A DNA stretch of 24,730 nt from JBGSST01 sp041736915 (GTDB taxonomy: Bacteria > Bdellovibrionota > FAC87 > UBA2466): the NCBI GenBank assembly GCA_041736915.1, contig JBGSST010000266.1, positions 1 to 24,730 of the forward strand, in the 5' to 3' direction. Under the pieces are notes generated by a model. The model made no database searches. It saw only the letters and a list, made by a program, of their open reading frames with translations, and was not told where the DNA came from. The translations under genes were made by a program, and so were the position numbers. Position 1 is the stretch's first letter, and each line of letters begins with the position of its first letter. Positions 15,091 through 22,759 of this stretch are shown here, in pieces.

Positions 15091-15658
15091 ACTTCAAGAA
15101 TTCTTAGAGTTTCTGCATGGCCAGAGCCAGCAAGACTTCAAAGGCGAATCGGTCTCCCGATTCCTCAACGAACGGCCCTTCGAGGCTACCGCGTTCTCGC
15201 CTTACACCTTTTACCGCAACGATACGTACGCCCGTAACCTGGTGGTGAAAACGGACCTTTTCGAGCTGATCGTGCTGGCTTGGCATCCGCGCCACCGCAC
15301 TCCGATTCATGACCATGGCTCGTCTCGCTGCTGGATGTGGATGATGCGCGGAACGCTTACCTTCCGCAACTACGATTGGCCGAAACAGGAATGCCCCGGA
15401 CTGGCTTGCCAGGGCGAGACCGAAACGCATTCGGTGGGCGAAGTTGCCTATATCGATGACAGCATGGGCATTCACTCTATTGCCAATGCAACCAACGAGC
15501 CCGCGGTGAGCGTGCACCTTTACGCCGGCCCCATTCCGCGCTGCCAGATTTACGATGAGAAGGCCAAGCAGATGATTTGGAAAGAACTCTGCTACTTTAC
15601 CGAGGGAGGTCGCACCCGGCCTCCGGAGTCTGCGTCGCCTTTGGTTCTGCCTCGTTGA
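15077..15658 (+). CDS. cdo: Cysteine dioxygenase (type I)
   Basis: A 193-residue cupin iron enzyme that oxidises L-cysteine to cysteine sulfinate with O2. The 3-His iron site is visible: PIHDHG with His78 and His80, and GIHSI with His133. 'YARNLV' supplies Arg53, equivalent to mammalian Arg60, which binds the cysteine carboxylate and separates true CDO from 3-mercaptopropionate dioxygenases. Cys85 follows His80 at the same spacing as mammalian Cys93 after His88, and Tyr149 in 'SVHLYAGP' aligns with Tyr157. The crosslinked Cys-Tyr cofactor is therefore possible, although most bacterial CDOs have Gly at that Cys position. No ribosome site precedes the ATG at 15077, so translation may be leaderless or use a very short leader. 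Its last 62 bp overlap the convergent GT4 gene. Confidence 0.92.
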   Translation: MNPVKLQEFLEFLHGQSQQDFKGESVSRFLNERPFEATAFSPYTFYRNDTYARNLVVKTDLFELIVLAWHPRHRTPIHDHGSSRCWMWMMRGTLTFRNYDWPKQECPGLACQGETETHSVGEVAYIDDSMGIHSIANATNEPAVSVHLYAGPIPRCQIYDEKAKQMIWKELCYFTEGGRTRPPESASPLVLPR

Positions 15659-16565
15659 GAAATTCTCCGGCCAACAACCGTTCGTACTGAACCTCGTAAC
15701 CCTTGGTCATTTTCCGGTAATCAAAATTTTCCAGCACCCAGTCCCGACATGCCCGCGCGGAGTAGCTGGGCAAGTTCTCAAGGGCGTCGAGGAACTCGCT
15801 CTCGCTCGCGCAGACTTTACCGACGTGAGGGGGTACTAGCTCTGGCAAGGAGCCAAAGGGGCTAACGAAAGCGGGAGTACCCGAGACTAGCGCTTCGATC
15901 ACCGCGATGCCGAACGGCTCGTGCCACTTTACGGGAAACAGCAACGCCGACGTCTTCGCCACGGCGGACGTTTTCTCGTCACCGCCGACCATACCCCGCC
16001 AGAAAATTTCCTGACGACGGTGTAAGGGTGACAACCAGTGCTTGCCGCCCAAAATTTGCAGCGGGCGCTTAGCGCGTTTAGCAATGCGAATCGCGCCTTC
16101 GACGTTTTTCACTTTCCAAGACGCTTTCGCGAGAAACAAAAGGTCGCGATCCTTCTTCTCGGAAAAGGCGTACTCCGCCGGATCGAGTCCGTTGTATACG
16201 AACGCGGTCGCGCCGTGGCGTTGGGCATGGTTGCGACAAATAAAAACGGTGTTCCGGGAAAAAGTTTCGCCGGGTTTGCCATTGCCCTGAATGGTGACGA
16301 CGGTCGGGGCAAGCAGCTTTTCCTTGAGCGGCATGAAGGAGTGGTAAAGCTGGGCGGGCGGAAGCTGGTGCGCGATGGGCTTTTGAAAGTCGATCCCCAC
16401 CACCGGAATTCCCGGGAACGAAGATCCACGGCGGCACGCAATCAGCACGTCGTGGCCGTTCTCCCTCAGGCCCCGCGCCAGCCAACCCAAAACCCGCTCG
16501 GTTCCGCCATAGCGGTACACCGGCAAAATGGTGTCATGGACGAGGCAAATGCGTAGCGACGACAT
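15597..16565 (-). CDS. Glycosyltransferase family 4 (GT-B)
   Basis: A 322-residue GT-B glycosyltransferase, likely cytosolic or peripheral to the inner membrane. The N-terminal Rossmann half opens with 'RICLVHDTILPVYRYGGTERVLGWLARGL' (acceptor side, with the GGTER loop). The C-terminal half has 'LLFLAKASWKVKNVEGAIRIAKR' and the donor-binding E-x7-E motif in 'WHEPFGIAVIEAL', followed by 'SGTPAFVSPFGSLPELV'. This fits nucleotide-sugar-dependent retaining enzymes of GT4. It is shorter than the usual 350-400 residues. The ATG is at 16565, 15 bp after the stop of the outer-membrane protein gene, making it the last gene of a four-gene minus-strand unit. The final 20 residues overlap cdo and look disordered. 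The acceptor is unknown. Confidence 0.88.
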   Translation of the reverse strand: MSSLRICLVHDTILPVYRYGGTERVLGWLARGLRENGHDVLIACRRGSSFPGIPVVGIDFQKPIAHQLPPAQLYHSFMPLKEKLLAPTVVTIQGNGKPGETFSRNTVFICRNHAQRHGATAFVYNGLDPAEYAFSEKKDRDLLFLAKASWKVKNVEGAIRIAKRAKRPLQILGGKHWLSPLHRRQEIFWRGMVGGDEKTSAVAKTSALLFPVKWHEPFGIAVIEALVSGTPAFVSPFGSLPELVPPHVGKVCASESEFLDALENLPSYSARACRDWVLENFDYRKMTKGYEVQYERLLAGEFLNEAEPKATQTPEAGCDLPR

Positions 16566-16580
16566 AGGGCCGGAAGGCTA

Positions 16581-17825
16581 TCACAGCTTGAACTTGAGAA
16601 CGACCCCCGCCATTACCAGCAGCGAGGTGATGTCGGTTTCGGTGGTCGTGGCCGAAAAGGCGTCGGGGAGGGCCTTTCCCTTGAAGGCCAGCACCCGGAG
16701 CTGCAGGCCAGGGGCGAAATTGGCGAGGCGGTCGTAAACCAAAGCCGCGTCGCCGGTTACGGTAAGCATTTTGCCGGTGAAGACGGAGTAACCGAGTTCG
16801 CCCGATAGGTAGAGCCGCGCGTAGCTCACGCCGTAGTTCATCCACACCCCGGCCGCCACCCCTTCGATATGGCGGGGTAACTCGGCATCGAGCGGGGCGC
16901 CGCCGGCCCCGCGTAACGTGGTGCTGAAGAGGCGGAAACCAACTTCGGAGTTCAAGGCCTCGCCGAAGATCCGCGGCACGGAGTATGGATCGATCGAGCG
17001 GCCGCGGCCGGTAGGATCGTTCGGCGGAAAGGCTGGCGACCGGATGGGCTTGCCCAGCAGCCGGTACTTATAGGCTAGCGAGAGGTCCGAGTAGTAGTAA
17101 CTCGATGCCGTGGGCTTGAAACCGAACAACGTATTCGGCGTAGCCTCGAGCTTTAGGGCCACGGTGTGAATGTCTTCGTAAATCAGCTCCAGCTCGCCGC
17201 GGATGCTAGGAAAATTGAAGGCGCGCTGATTCTTGGTCACCAGCATCATGCTGTAGGCGCTGCCGTCGGAAAGCACGTAGAGCGAAATAGGCTTCTGACG
17301 CACGCGACGGGCATCGTCGTAAACGGTGCGCTTGCGCGTGCTGAAATAGTTCCACGCCGACGAAAGCGCTTTGCCGTCGCGTTTGAAGATGACAGCGCGA
17401 ATCAGATACTTCGTGTTCGCCTCGATTGCTTTCTTGTCGGAGAAGCGTCCATCCCAGCGCGTGATCGAGCGCGGATCCTTGCCGAGATCAATCGTGGCGG
17501 CCACGGCCTTTTCCCGATCGGCGATCTCGATGATGGCGCGCTTGAAACCCACGTGGCGGGGATCGATGTTCAGGCGGAAGAAAAGATTTCTTTCCGATTC
17601 TTCACGCGGAATCGAGTAGATCCTGACCGCTTTGCCATCGTCGTTCACCAGCGACAGCTTGATGTCGTTGACCTCGGTCTCGCCGGGCACGTAGGCGGCG
17701 CCCACCCCGGTGTTGGCGACCACGCGTTTTTTCGCCGGGGCTTTGGCTTTCGCCCTTTCCGCGTGCGCAGGCCCGTAGATCGCGAGCAAGAAAAGGGCGG
17801 CGATGTGTAAGGGGAGAGGGCGCAT
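16581..17825 (-). CDS. Predicted outer-membrane protein, Ig-like N-terminal domain plus beta-barrel
   Basis: A 414-residue protein of no recognised named family. Residues 1-22 are a signal peptide (...GPAHA|E), then comes a Lys/Ala-rich linker. Residues about 50-170 look like an Ig-type beta-sandwich similar to the FlgD/T9SS C-terminal fold: 'FFRLNIDPRHVGFKRAIIEIAD', then 'ITRWDGRFSDKKAIEANTKYLIRAVIFKRDGK'. From about 190 to the end, alternating strands ('GELELIYEDIHTVALKLEATPN', 'YYYSDLSLAYKYRL', 'SEVGFRLFSTTLRGA', 'YARLYLSGELGYSVF', 'VMAGVVLKFKL') suggest a barrel of about 10-12 strands that could sit in the outer membrane. No Shine-Dalgarno precedes the ATG at 17825, but the gene is 34 bp behind the DUF6691 gene and is probably cotranscribed. 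Function is unknown. Confidence 0.7.
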   Translation of the reverse strand: MRPLPLHIAALFLLAIYGPAHAERAKAKAPAKKRVVANTGVGAAYVPGETEVNDIKLSLVNDDGKAVRIYSIPREESERNLFFRLNIDPRHVGFKRAIIEIADREKAVAATIDLGKDPRSITRWDGRFSDKKAIEANTKYLIRAVIFKRDGKALSSAWNYFSTRKRTVYDDARRVRQKPISLYVLSDGSAYSMMLVTKNQRAFNFPSIRGELELIYEDIHTVALKLEATPNTLFGFKPTASSYYYSDLSLAYKYRLLGKPIRSPAFPPNDPTGRGRSIDPYSVPRIFGEALNSEVGFRLFSTTLRGAGGAPLDAELPRHIEGVAAGVWMNYGVSYARLYLSGELGYSVFTGKMLTVTGDAALVYDRLANFAPGLQLRVLAFKGKALPDAFSATTTETDITSLLVMAGVVLKFKL

Positions 17826-17859
17826 GGACAGACTTATATTGTAGCATTTTCGCGCCGAC

Positions 17860-18291
17860 TCACCGTTTCATAAAACGGTCGAGAAAGGGGGCCGCGGTCC
17901 GGTAAGCCACCATTCCCACGAGCATCGCCCCGATAAAGGCGAAGTTTTTGCTATCGAGCTGCGCAATATTGACCAGCGCGGGGCCGGGACAGATGCCGAC
18001 GATTCCCCACCCGATACCGAAAACCGCACTACCTAAGACCAGATGGATGTCGATATGGCGCTTCATGGGTAGATACCACTTGGCCTCCCACATCGGCCGC
18101 GGCATGCGCTTCACGAGCGGCATGATGACGAGCCCCGCCAGCACCGCGCCCATCATCACCAGGGCCAGGCTTGGATCCCAGTGGCCCGTGATGTCTAGAA
18201 AGCCAATGACCCGCTGGGGCTCGACCATGCCGCTGCGAACCAGACCATACGCGAACACCAGTCCGGAAAAGGCCGCGATGAGGAGTCTCAT
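17860..18291 (-). CDS. DUF6691 / YedE-type half transporter subunit
   Basis: A 143-residue membrane protein with about four hydrophobic helices. 'GLVRSGMVEPQRVIGFLDITGHWDPSLALVMMGAV' (16-50) is the signature of the DUF6691 half of YeeE/YedE systems. 'GWGIVGICPGPALVNI' contains Cys101 in the conserved C-P-G-P loop, the position thought to relay sulfur species in thiosulfate-uptake TsuA (YeeE) proteins. The ATG at 18291 overlaps the stop of the upstream half by 4 bp (ATGA), so the two halves are made together. Together they should form one pseudo-symmetric channel for a reduced sulfur compound. Longer in-frame starts run into the upstream gene and are not credible. Confidence 0.88.
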   Translation of the reverse strand: MRLLIAAFSGLVFAYGLVRSGMVEPQRVIGFLDITGHWDPSLALVMMGAVLAGLVIMPLVKRMPRPMWEAKWYLPMKRHIDIHLVLGSAVFGIGWGIVGICPGPALVNIAQLDSKNFAFIGAMLVGMVAYRTAAPFLDRFMKR

Positions 18292-18749
18292 TCGGCACCA
18301 CCGGAACGGTGGAAGAAATAGACCGTTAGCATCGCCGTCGTCATGAAAGTGATCACCGCCACCAGGCTGCGCACGGAAAGCCGCGAGAGGCCGCAAACGC
18401 CATGACCGCTGGTACAGCCGCTTCCCCATTGGGTACCGAAGCCGACCAAAAAGCCGGCAATGACGTAATAGGTAATCGGCATGAAGAAGAATGGGGGCTG
18501 GGTGTACGGGTAGACCTGCCGAATGAGAAAGCCGCCGCCGATAAGTCCAAAGAGAAAGGCCAGCCGCCAGTCGAACTCGTGCCGAGGTTGCCGCTTGAGC
18601 AAACCGCCGACGATGCCGCTGACCCCGGCGATCCGGCCAATTCCCGAAAGTAAAATAAGTGCGGCGGTGCCGATGAGCACGCCGCCCACGAACGAGTGGT
18701 TGATGATCGGATGAGCCAGAAGCGAACTGACGACCGGATTTTCGTCCAT
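18288..18749 (-). CDS. YeeE/YedE family half transporter subunit
   Basis: A 153-residue membrane protein, the N-terminal half of a split YeeE/YedE (sulfur transport family) channel. The hallmark GSGCTSGHGVCGLSR (109-123) carries Cys112 and Cys119. Hydrophobic segments lie at about 18-36, 40-50, 62-76, 88-106 and 127-146. Proteins of this type move thiosulfate or related sulfur species across the inner membrane, and in some bacteria the split pair lies near sulfide-handling genes. Here no rhodanese, SoxR or metallo-hydrolase gene is adjacent; cysteine dioxygenase is about 3 kb away. The ATG at 18749 is preferred over the GTG at 18785, which adds a non-family extension. It is divergent from the GNAT gene, with 53 bp between starts. 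Confidence 0.9.
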   Translation of the reverse strand: MDENPVVSSLLAHPIINHSFVGGVLIGTAALILLSGIGRIAGVSGIVGGLLKRQPRHEFDWRLAFLFGLIGGGFLIRQVYPYTQPPFFFMPITYYVIAGFLVGFGTQWGSGCTSGHGVCGLSRLSVRSLVAVITFMTTAMLTVYFFHRSGGAE

Positions 18750-18802
18750 GGCCGGAATAGTAACACTGTGCCCGCCGCTAAACACTGTGATAGGACGGCG
18801 AC

Positions 18803-19252
18803 ATGCAGATCGTGGCCGTTACGAAAGAGCTCATGCCGCGGCTAACGCCGCTCATCGACGACTACCAGCGATTCTACAAGTGCACGCCCGACACGGCTCG
18901 CAACCTGAAGTTTTTTTCCGACCTGATCGATAAACCCGAGCAGGGAAAACAGTTCGTTGCCCTCGGCGAAAGCGGACGGCCCGTCGGCTTCATAACCTTG
19001 TACTTTTTGCCGTCGTCGCTATCGGCAAAAACGTATTGTCTGCTGAACGACCTTTACTCATTGCCGGACGTTCGCGGGCAAGGGGTGGGACGTAAGCTCA
19101 TCGAGCACTGCCGCAAATTTTGTTTAGCGCACGGCTACGACTCGATGGAATGGATGACCCAAAAAGAAAACGAGCGGGCGCAGAGGCTCTACGACTCTTT
19201 GCCCGCCGATAAAACCGAGTGGCTGCTTTACTCGCTGAAGGTGGAATCATGA
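18803..19252 (+). CDS. GNAT family N-acetyltransferase
   Basis: A 149-residue acetyl-CoA-dependent transferase. The acetyl-CoA pyrophosphate loop is 'VRGQGVGRKLIEHC' (about 93-106), within strand-loop-helix 'CLLNDLYSLPDVRGQGVGRKLI'. 'MEWMTQKENERAQRLYDSLPA' (about 113-133) is the typical C-terminal helix with the Tyr that acts as general acid. The N-terminal 'LTPLIDDYQRFYKCTPD' is common in small-molecule acetylating members, but the substrate cannot be read. The start of the flavoprotein gene overlaps the stop in an ATGA (19249-19252), so the two are coupled, which suggests related amine or amino-acid substrates. The ATG at 18803 has only a weak upstream ribosome site. Confidence 0.9.
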   Translation: MQIVAVTKELMPRLTPLIDDYQRFYKCTPDTARNLKFFSDLIDKPEQGKQFVALGESGRPVGFITLYFLPSSLSAKTYCLLNDLYSLPDVRGQGVGRKLIEHCRKFCLAHGYDSMEWMTQKENERAQRLYDSLPADKTEWLLYSLKVES

Positions 19253-20364
19253 AATACGACGTCATCGTTGCCGGAGTCGGCGCCATGGGATCGGCTTCCG
19301 TTTACTCGCTCGCCAAGCGCGGGCTCAACGTTTTGGGGCTAGAGCAGTTTGCGCTGGGCCACGATCGCGGCAGCAGCAATGGCCAGCGCCGGATCGTACG
19401 CCGGGCGTACTTTGAAAAGGATGACTACATCCCGCTTTTGAACGCGGCTTACCCGCTGTGGGACGATCTCGGCGATCAAATGGGTAAGGCGCTGTTCCAT
19501 CGCGTGGGACTTTGTGTGTTCGGCGAGAAAGGGAACAGTAAGCTCGCCGACCGCATTCAGGCCGCCGGAAAAACCTATTCGATTCCTTTGGAAGTTCTCT
19601 CGGCCAAGGACGCGGCCAGCCGTTATCCGTTCGAAATCCCCGAATCATTTCACGGCGTGCTCGAACCTGAAGCCGGCTACGCCGACGTGGAGGCCACTTT
19701 AGCGGCGTTGCAGCACCTGGCGAAAATGGAGGGGGCCACGCTCAAGGGGCAAGAGGGGATGACCTCGTGGACCAACACTAAACACGGCATCGAGGTCACG
19801 ACCGTGAATGGCCAGTACCTTTGCGATCAGCTCGTGCTTAGCACCGGCGGCTGGAGCTCCCGTTTCCTCCAAAGCGAAACGCCCACGTTAAAGCCCAAGC
19901 GCACGCCGCAGATGTGGTTCGACGCTCCGGAAAAATACGAGAAGGTGCCCTGCTTTGCCTTCGATCTGCCGGAAGACTTTTACTACGGCTTCCCCTCGCA
20001 AAAAGGGATGGGCGTAAAGCTCGCGGCCTATAAGCCAATCGACGACGTGTCCGACCCCTCCACGGTCGACCAGAAGATTCCGGAAAGATCCAAGAAAGAG
20101 ATTGGCGGCATCATCGACCGCTTTCTGCCGGGAGTTTCGCGCCAGCACTCGCACGAGAAGATGTGCTTCTACACGCTGACCCCCGACGAGCATTTTTTGG
20201 TGGGCATTCACCCCAAGGAGAAGAACGTCATCGTGGCCGGTGGTTGCTCGGGGCACATGTTCAAGTTCACCCCCGTCATCGGCGAGATCGTGGCGGACTT
20301 AGCCCTGCACGGAAAGACGCCCCATCCGATCGGGTTCTTAGGCTTCGAGCGATTCGCGCGCTGA
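19249..20364 (+). CDS. FAD-dependent oxidoreductase, sarcosine / N-methyltryptophan oxidase-like
   Basis: A 371-residue flavoprotein of the MSOX/MTOX (DAO) family, which oxidises secondary amino acids such as sarcosine or N-methyltryptophan to imine plus H2O2. The Rossmann FAD motif is VAGVGAMGSAS (7-17). 'GSSNGQRRIVRRAY' aligns with the MSOX loop GSHHGDTRIIRHAY: the Arg49 equivalent is kept but His45 is replaced by Asn. Cys306 in 'KMCFYTLTPDEHF' sits where MSOX and MTOX covalently bind FAD, and 'GGCSGHMFKFTPVIGEI' (about 331-347) is the substrate and flavin-site strand. The ATG at 19249 overlaps the GNAT stop; the earlier start at 19219 lies inside that gene. The last 27 bp overlap the convergent decarboxylase gene. 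The true substrate is uncertain because of the His-to-Asn change. Confidence 0.9.
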   Translation: MKYDVIVAGVGAMGSASVYSLAKRGLNVLGLEQFALGHDRGSSNGQRRIVRRAYFEKDDYIPLLNAAYPLWDDLGDQMGKALFHRVGLCVFGEKGNSKLADRIQAAGKTYSIPLEVLSAKDAASRYPFEIPESFHGVLEPEAGYADVEATLAALQHLAKMEGATLKGQEGMTSWTNTKHGIEVTTVNGQYLCDQLVLSTGGWSSRFLQSETPTLKPKRTPQMWFDAPEKYEKVPCFAFDLPEDFYYGFPSQKGMGVKLAAYKPIDDVSDPSTVDQKIPERSKKEIGGIIDRFLPGVSRQHSHEKMCFYTLTPDEHFLVGIHPKEKNVIVAGGCSGHMFKFTPVIGEIVADLALHGKTPHPIGFLGFERFAR

Positions 20365-21792
20365 GTTGAGATAGGCCACTAGCTCCTCGAGGTGCCATTT
20401 TTCCGTCACCGCATTGGAGATTCCCGCGCGCAACACCGTACAGCCGTGGGCCGTGAGCTGCGTGGTGGTAACCCACGCCTTGCCGGTTTTGGCGACGGCC
20501 GCCGCAATCGCCGGCGCTTCGGCGCCCTTCGGATCGGAGAAACACACGACCGGTAGTGGCGAATGACTTTCCAACTTCCAGCCACCTCGTTCGAGCAGCG
20601 AACGCAGCTCGCGCCCCATGGCAATCTGGTGGCGTAGCACCGTCCGGTAACCGTCCACGCCCACCGAAGCGAGACTCAGGAAAAGTTTGAGACCGGTCAA
20701 CCGCCGCGACCAAGCCATCGAACGGTGGTACGGCGGAATCACTCGATCGGCGTCGTCCGACTCAATCGGCATGTAAGGGCTCACCGTTACGCGAAACGCA
20801 TTGTCGAGACTTTGCAGCCTGCGCGAAAAAAACATTCCGGCCGTCATCGGCACGTTGAGCCACTTGTGCGCGTCAAGCGTCAGCGAGTCGGCCTGCGCAC
20901 AGGGGGCAAAGGATTCCTCGAGCTCGGGCAGTAAGCATGCGGCCCCACCCCACGCGGCGTCCACGTGAAACCAGCATTGGTATTCTTTGGCGGCGCCGGC
21001 GATTTCGGCGAGCGGCTCGATCATCCCGGCGCTGGTCGTGCCGAAAGTGCCTACGACGAGGAATGGCTTCATTCCGTTGGCGGCATCGGCCGCCAGACGC
21101 GCGCGCAACTGTGCCACGTCCATCACGTGGTCGGCCGTCACGGGAATTTCCACCACGGCGTCGAGGCCGAGTCCCACCATCTTCGCCGCCTTCAAAATCG
21201 AATGGTGCGTTTCGGTGGAAACGTAAATGCGGGGCAGGGAGGTCATCCCCATCAGCCCGCGCTTCTCGAAATCGGGAAATTTTTCCGTCAGCGCGCACAG
21301 TACGGCGGTGTAGTTGGCCTCGGTGCCGCCGCCCGTAAAAATACCGCCGGAACCGGGAACGGCGAAACCCAGGAACTGCGAGAAGTAAGCGATGAGGTGA
21401 TCCTCGACCAATACGCCGAACGGACTACTCACCGCGGAGGCCAGCTGCGAGTTGAACGCACTGGCCAGAAAATCTCCCACCACCCCCATGGCGCTCGGGT
21501 TGGGATTGAAGACGCCGAAGTAATGCGGATCGGAAAGGTGCAGCTCCAGCTCCGCCATCTGGCGCGTGGTCCAGGTGAGCAACTCAGTCTTAGCCGTAGG
21601 TTTCGCGAAGTCGAACTGGGCCAGCCGCCGCTTTACGTCCGGCAGCGAAGCTTGCGACACGAGCGGCAAGTCCTTGGCTTCCGTAGAGATCTGGGTGAAT
21701 AGGGCCGCCGCTTCGCGCACCAGCGCTTCGAGCCCCTCGGGCCCCGGAATCAGCGCCCGTACTAATCCGTTACCGTTTTCGCCGCCACTCAT
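20338..21792 (-). CDS. Group II pyridoxal-phosphate amino acid decarboxylase
   Basis: A 484-residue PLP enzyme of the aromatic-L-amino-acid / glutamate decarboxylase group. The PLP-stacking His196 is in 'STETHHSILKAAK', the phosphate- and pyridine-binding residues are in 'GIFTGGGTEAN' (150-160), HVDAAWGG (276-283) has the pyridine-binding Asp278, and the Schiff-base Lys310 is in 'LTLDAHKWLNVP'. These make the group assignment firm, but choosing between aromatic, diaminobutyrate, cysteine-sulfinate or glutamate substrates needs alignment. 'FNPNPSAMGVVGDFLAS' is common in AADC-like members. If cysteine sulfinate were the substrate, the enzyme would follow CDO towards hypotaurine; this is only a possibility. 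The ATG at 21792 is preferred to the GTG at 21801. Its 3' end overlaps the oxidase gene by 27 bp. Confidence 0.9.
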   Translation of the reverse strand: MSGGENGNGLVRALIPGPEGLEALVREAAALFTQISTEAKDLPLVSQASLPDVKRRLAQFDFAKPTAKTELLTWTTRQMAELELHLSDPHYFGVFNPNPSAMGVVGDFLASAFNSQLASAVSSPFGVLVEDHLIAYFSQFLGFAVPGSGGIFTGGGTEANYTAVLCALTEKFPDFEKRGLMGMTSLPRIYVSTETHHSILKAAKMVGLGLDAVVEIPVTADHVMDVAQLRARLAADAANGMKPFLVVGTFGTTSAGMIEPLAEIAGAAKEYQCWFHVDAAWGGAACLLPELEESFAPCAQADSLTLDAHKWLNVPMTAGMFFSRRLQSLDNAFRVTVSPYMPIESDDADRVIPPYHRSMAWSRRLTGLKLFLSLASVGVDGYRTVLRHQIAMGRELRSLLERGGWKLESHSPLPVVCFSDPKGAEAPAIAAAVAKTGKAWVTTTQLTAHGCTVLRAGISNAVTEKWHLEELVAYLNSARESLEA

Positions 21793-21883
21793 CGGGGTCA
21801 CATTGACACAATTGGACGCGCGGCGCTACGGGTGAAGGGTGGAGCTGGCGGCGTCGCTACCGTCCGGCTATTTGGGAGTTTTC

Positions 21884-22750
21884 ATGAAACGTTCTAGCTC
21901 GCTGTTTTTAGCGTTATTCTTCTTTGCCTTTACCGTCCTGGGGCAAGCCGCCTTAGGCCTGGATCAAAAGGAAATTCAAAACCGTTACGACGATCTGGAG
22001 CTACGTAGCCCCGAAACCAAAGTGGGTCTGACCCTGGAGGAGCGTAAAGTGCTGCTCGACCAGGTGACGAATCATCCGGTGGCGTCTCTCGCGCAGCTGA
22101 ACAAGTACGATCCGCCTCCGGGGGAGATTGGGTTTTGCTTTGGCCGTTCGACCACGGCGCACTTACTGGCCCGCAAGATGGGCGTGGCCCGTGACGGCAT
22201 CGTGAAGCTATTCGTGGCCGGCGACATGACCCCGGGGCCCAATCAGCGGTGGAGATTTCACGTCACGACCTTGGTCCGCGATGAAACCGGCCAGAACTGG
22301 TACTCCATCGACCCCGTAATCGCGGGGCTCGGCCACCCAGAACCGCTGCTGCCGAAAGACTGGATTCAGGCCGCCCGCAAGGCGTTCGACCCCAAGCTAA
22401 CCACCAAGAACTACATCACGGCGTCCGACGCCATCATGGTGGACATGCGCGAGGTGCCGGCCACGGTGGCGGTCGAGAACAACGAGCGGATCATCGAAGT
22501 GAACTTCAACCCCGAGCGTCCGGGCTTCGAGCTCGAACGCGAAGTGGGAAGCTTGGGCGAATACAAGGTCTACCGCGTGGATAACGATGCGGCGGCCAAG
22601 TACTTCATCATGCGGCAAGAGGCGAAGGCGGAAGACGACTTCAACTTCCTAGGCCTCTCGATAAAGATCATTACGCCCACGCAGGTAATCCCGCGCGACT
22701 ACCACTTCGCGGGCTACTTCAGCGACCTACTAACGTCGCTGACCAACTAG
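21884..22750 (+). CDS. Secreted protein-glutaminase-like (papain-fold deamidase) protein
   Basis: A 288-residue exported protein. The ATG at 21884 has GGGAG 5 bases upstream and starts a strong signal peptide (residues 1 to about 24, 'SSSLFLALFFFAFTVLGQA'); the start at 21839 would bury it. Residues 84-145 carry the order expected of a Cys-His-Asp triad: Cys85 in 'GFCFGRSTTAHLLARKMG', His126 in 'RWRFHVTTLVRD' and Asp143 in 'NWYSIDPVI'. That pattern matches bacterial protein-glutaminases (Chryseobacterium type), which deamidate glutamine side chains in proteins. The N-terminal 50 residues could be a pro-region, and the C-terminal 110 residues (beta-rich, 'VNFNPERPGFELEREVG') are unassigned. 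It stands alone, divergent from the decarboxylase gene. The fold call is from motif order only. Confidence 0.62.
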   Translation: MKRSSSLFLALFFFAFTVLGQAALGLDQKEIQNRYDDLELRSPETKVGLTLEERKVLLDQVTNHPVASLAQLNKYDPPPGEIGFCFGRSTTAHLLARKMGVARDGIVKLFVAGDMTPGPNQRWRFHVTTLVRDETGQNWYSIDPVIAGLGHPEPLLPKDWIQAARKAFDPKLTTKNYITASDAIMVDMREVPATVAVENNERIIEVNFNPERPGFELEREVGSLGEYKVYRVDNDAAAKYFIMRQEAKAEDDFNFLGLSIKIITPTQVIPRDYHFAGYFSDLLTSLTN

Positions 22751-22759
22751 CTCGAACCA

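Noticed and set aside
17166..17810. Open frame of 214 codons on the plus strand opposite the predicted outer-membrane protein
   Set aside because: The minus-strand frame has a signal peptide and barrel-like strands and fits operon spacing; the plus-strand product has neither.
20965..21702. Open frame of 245 codons on the plus strand opposite the PLP decarboxylase
   Set aside because: The opposite strand carries intact catalytic motifs (His196, Asp278, Lys310); the plus-strand translation is Arg/Gly/His-rich with no family sequence.
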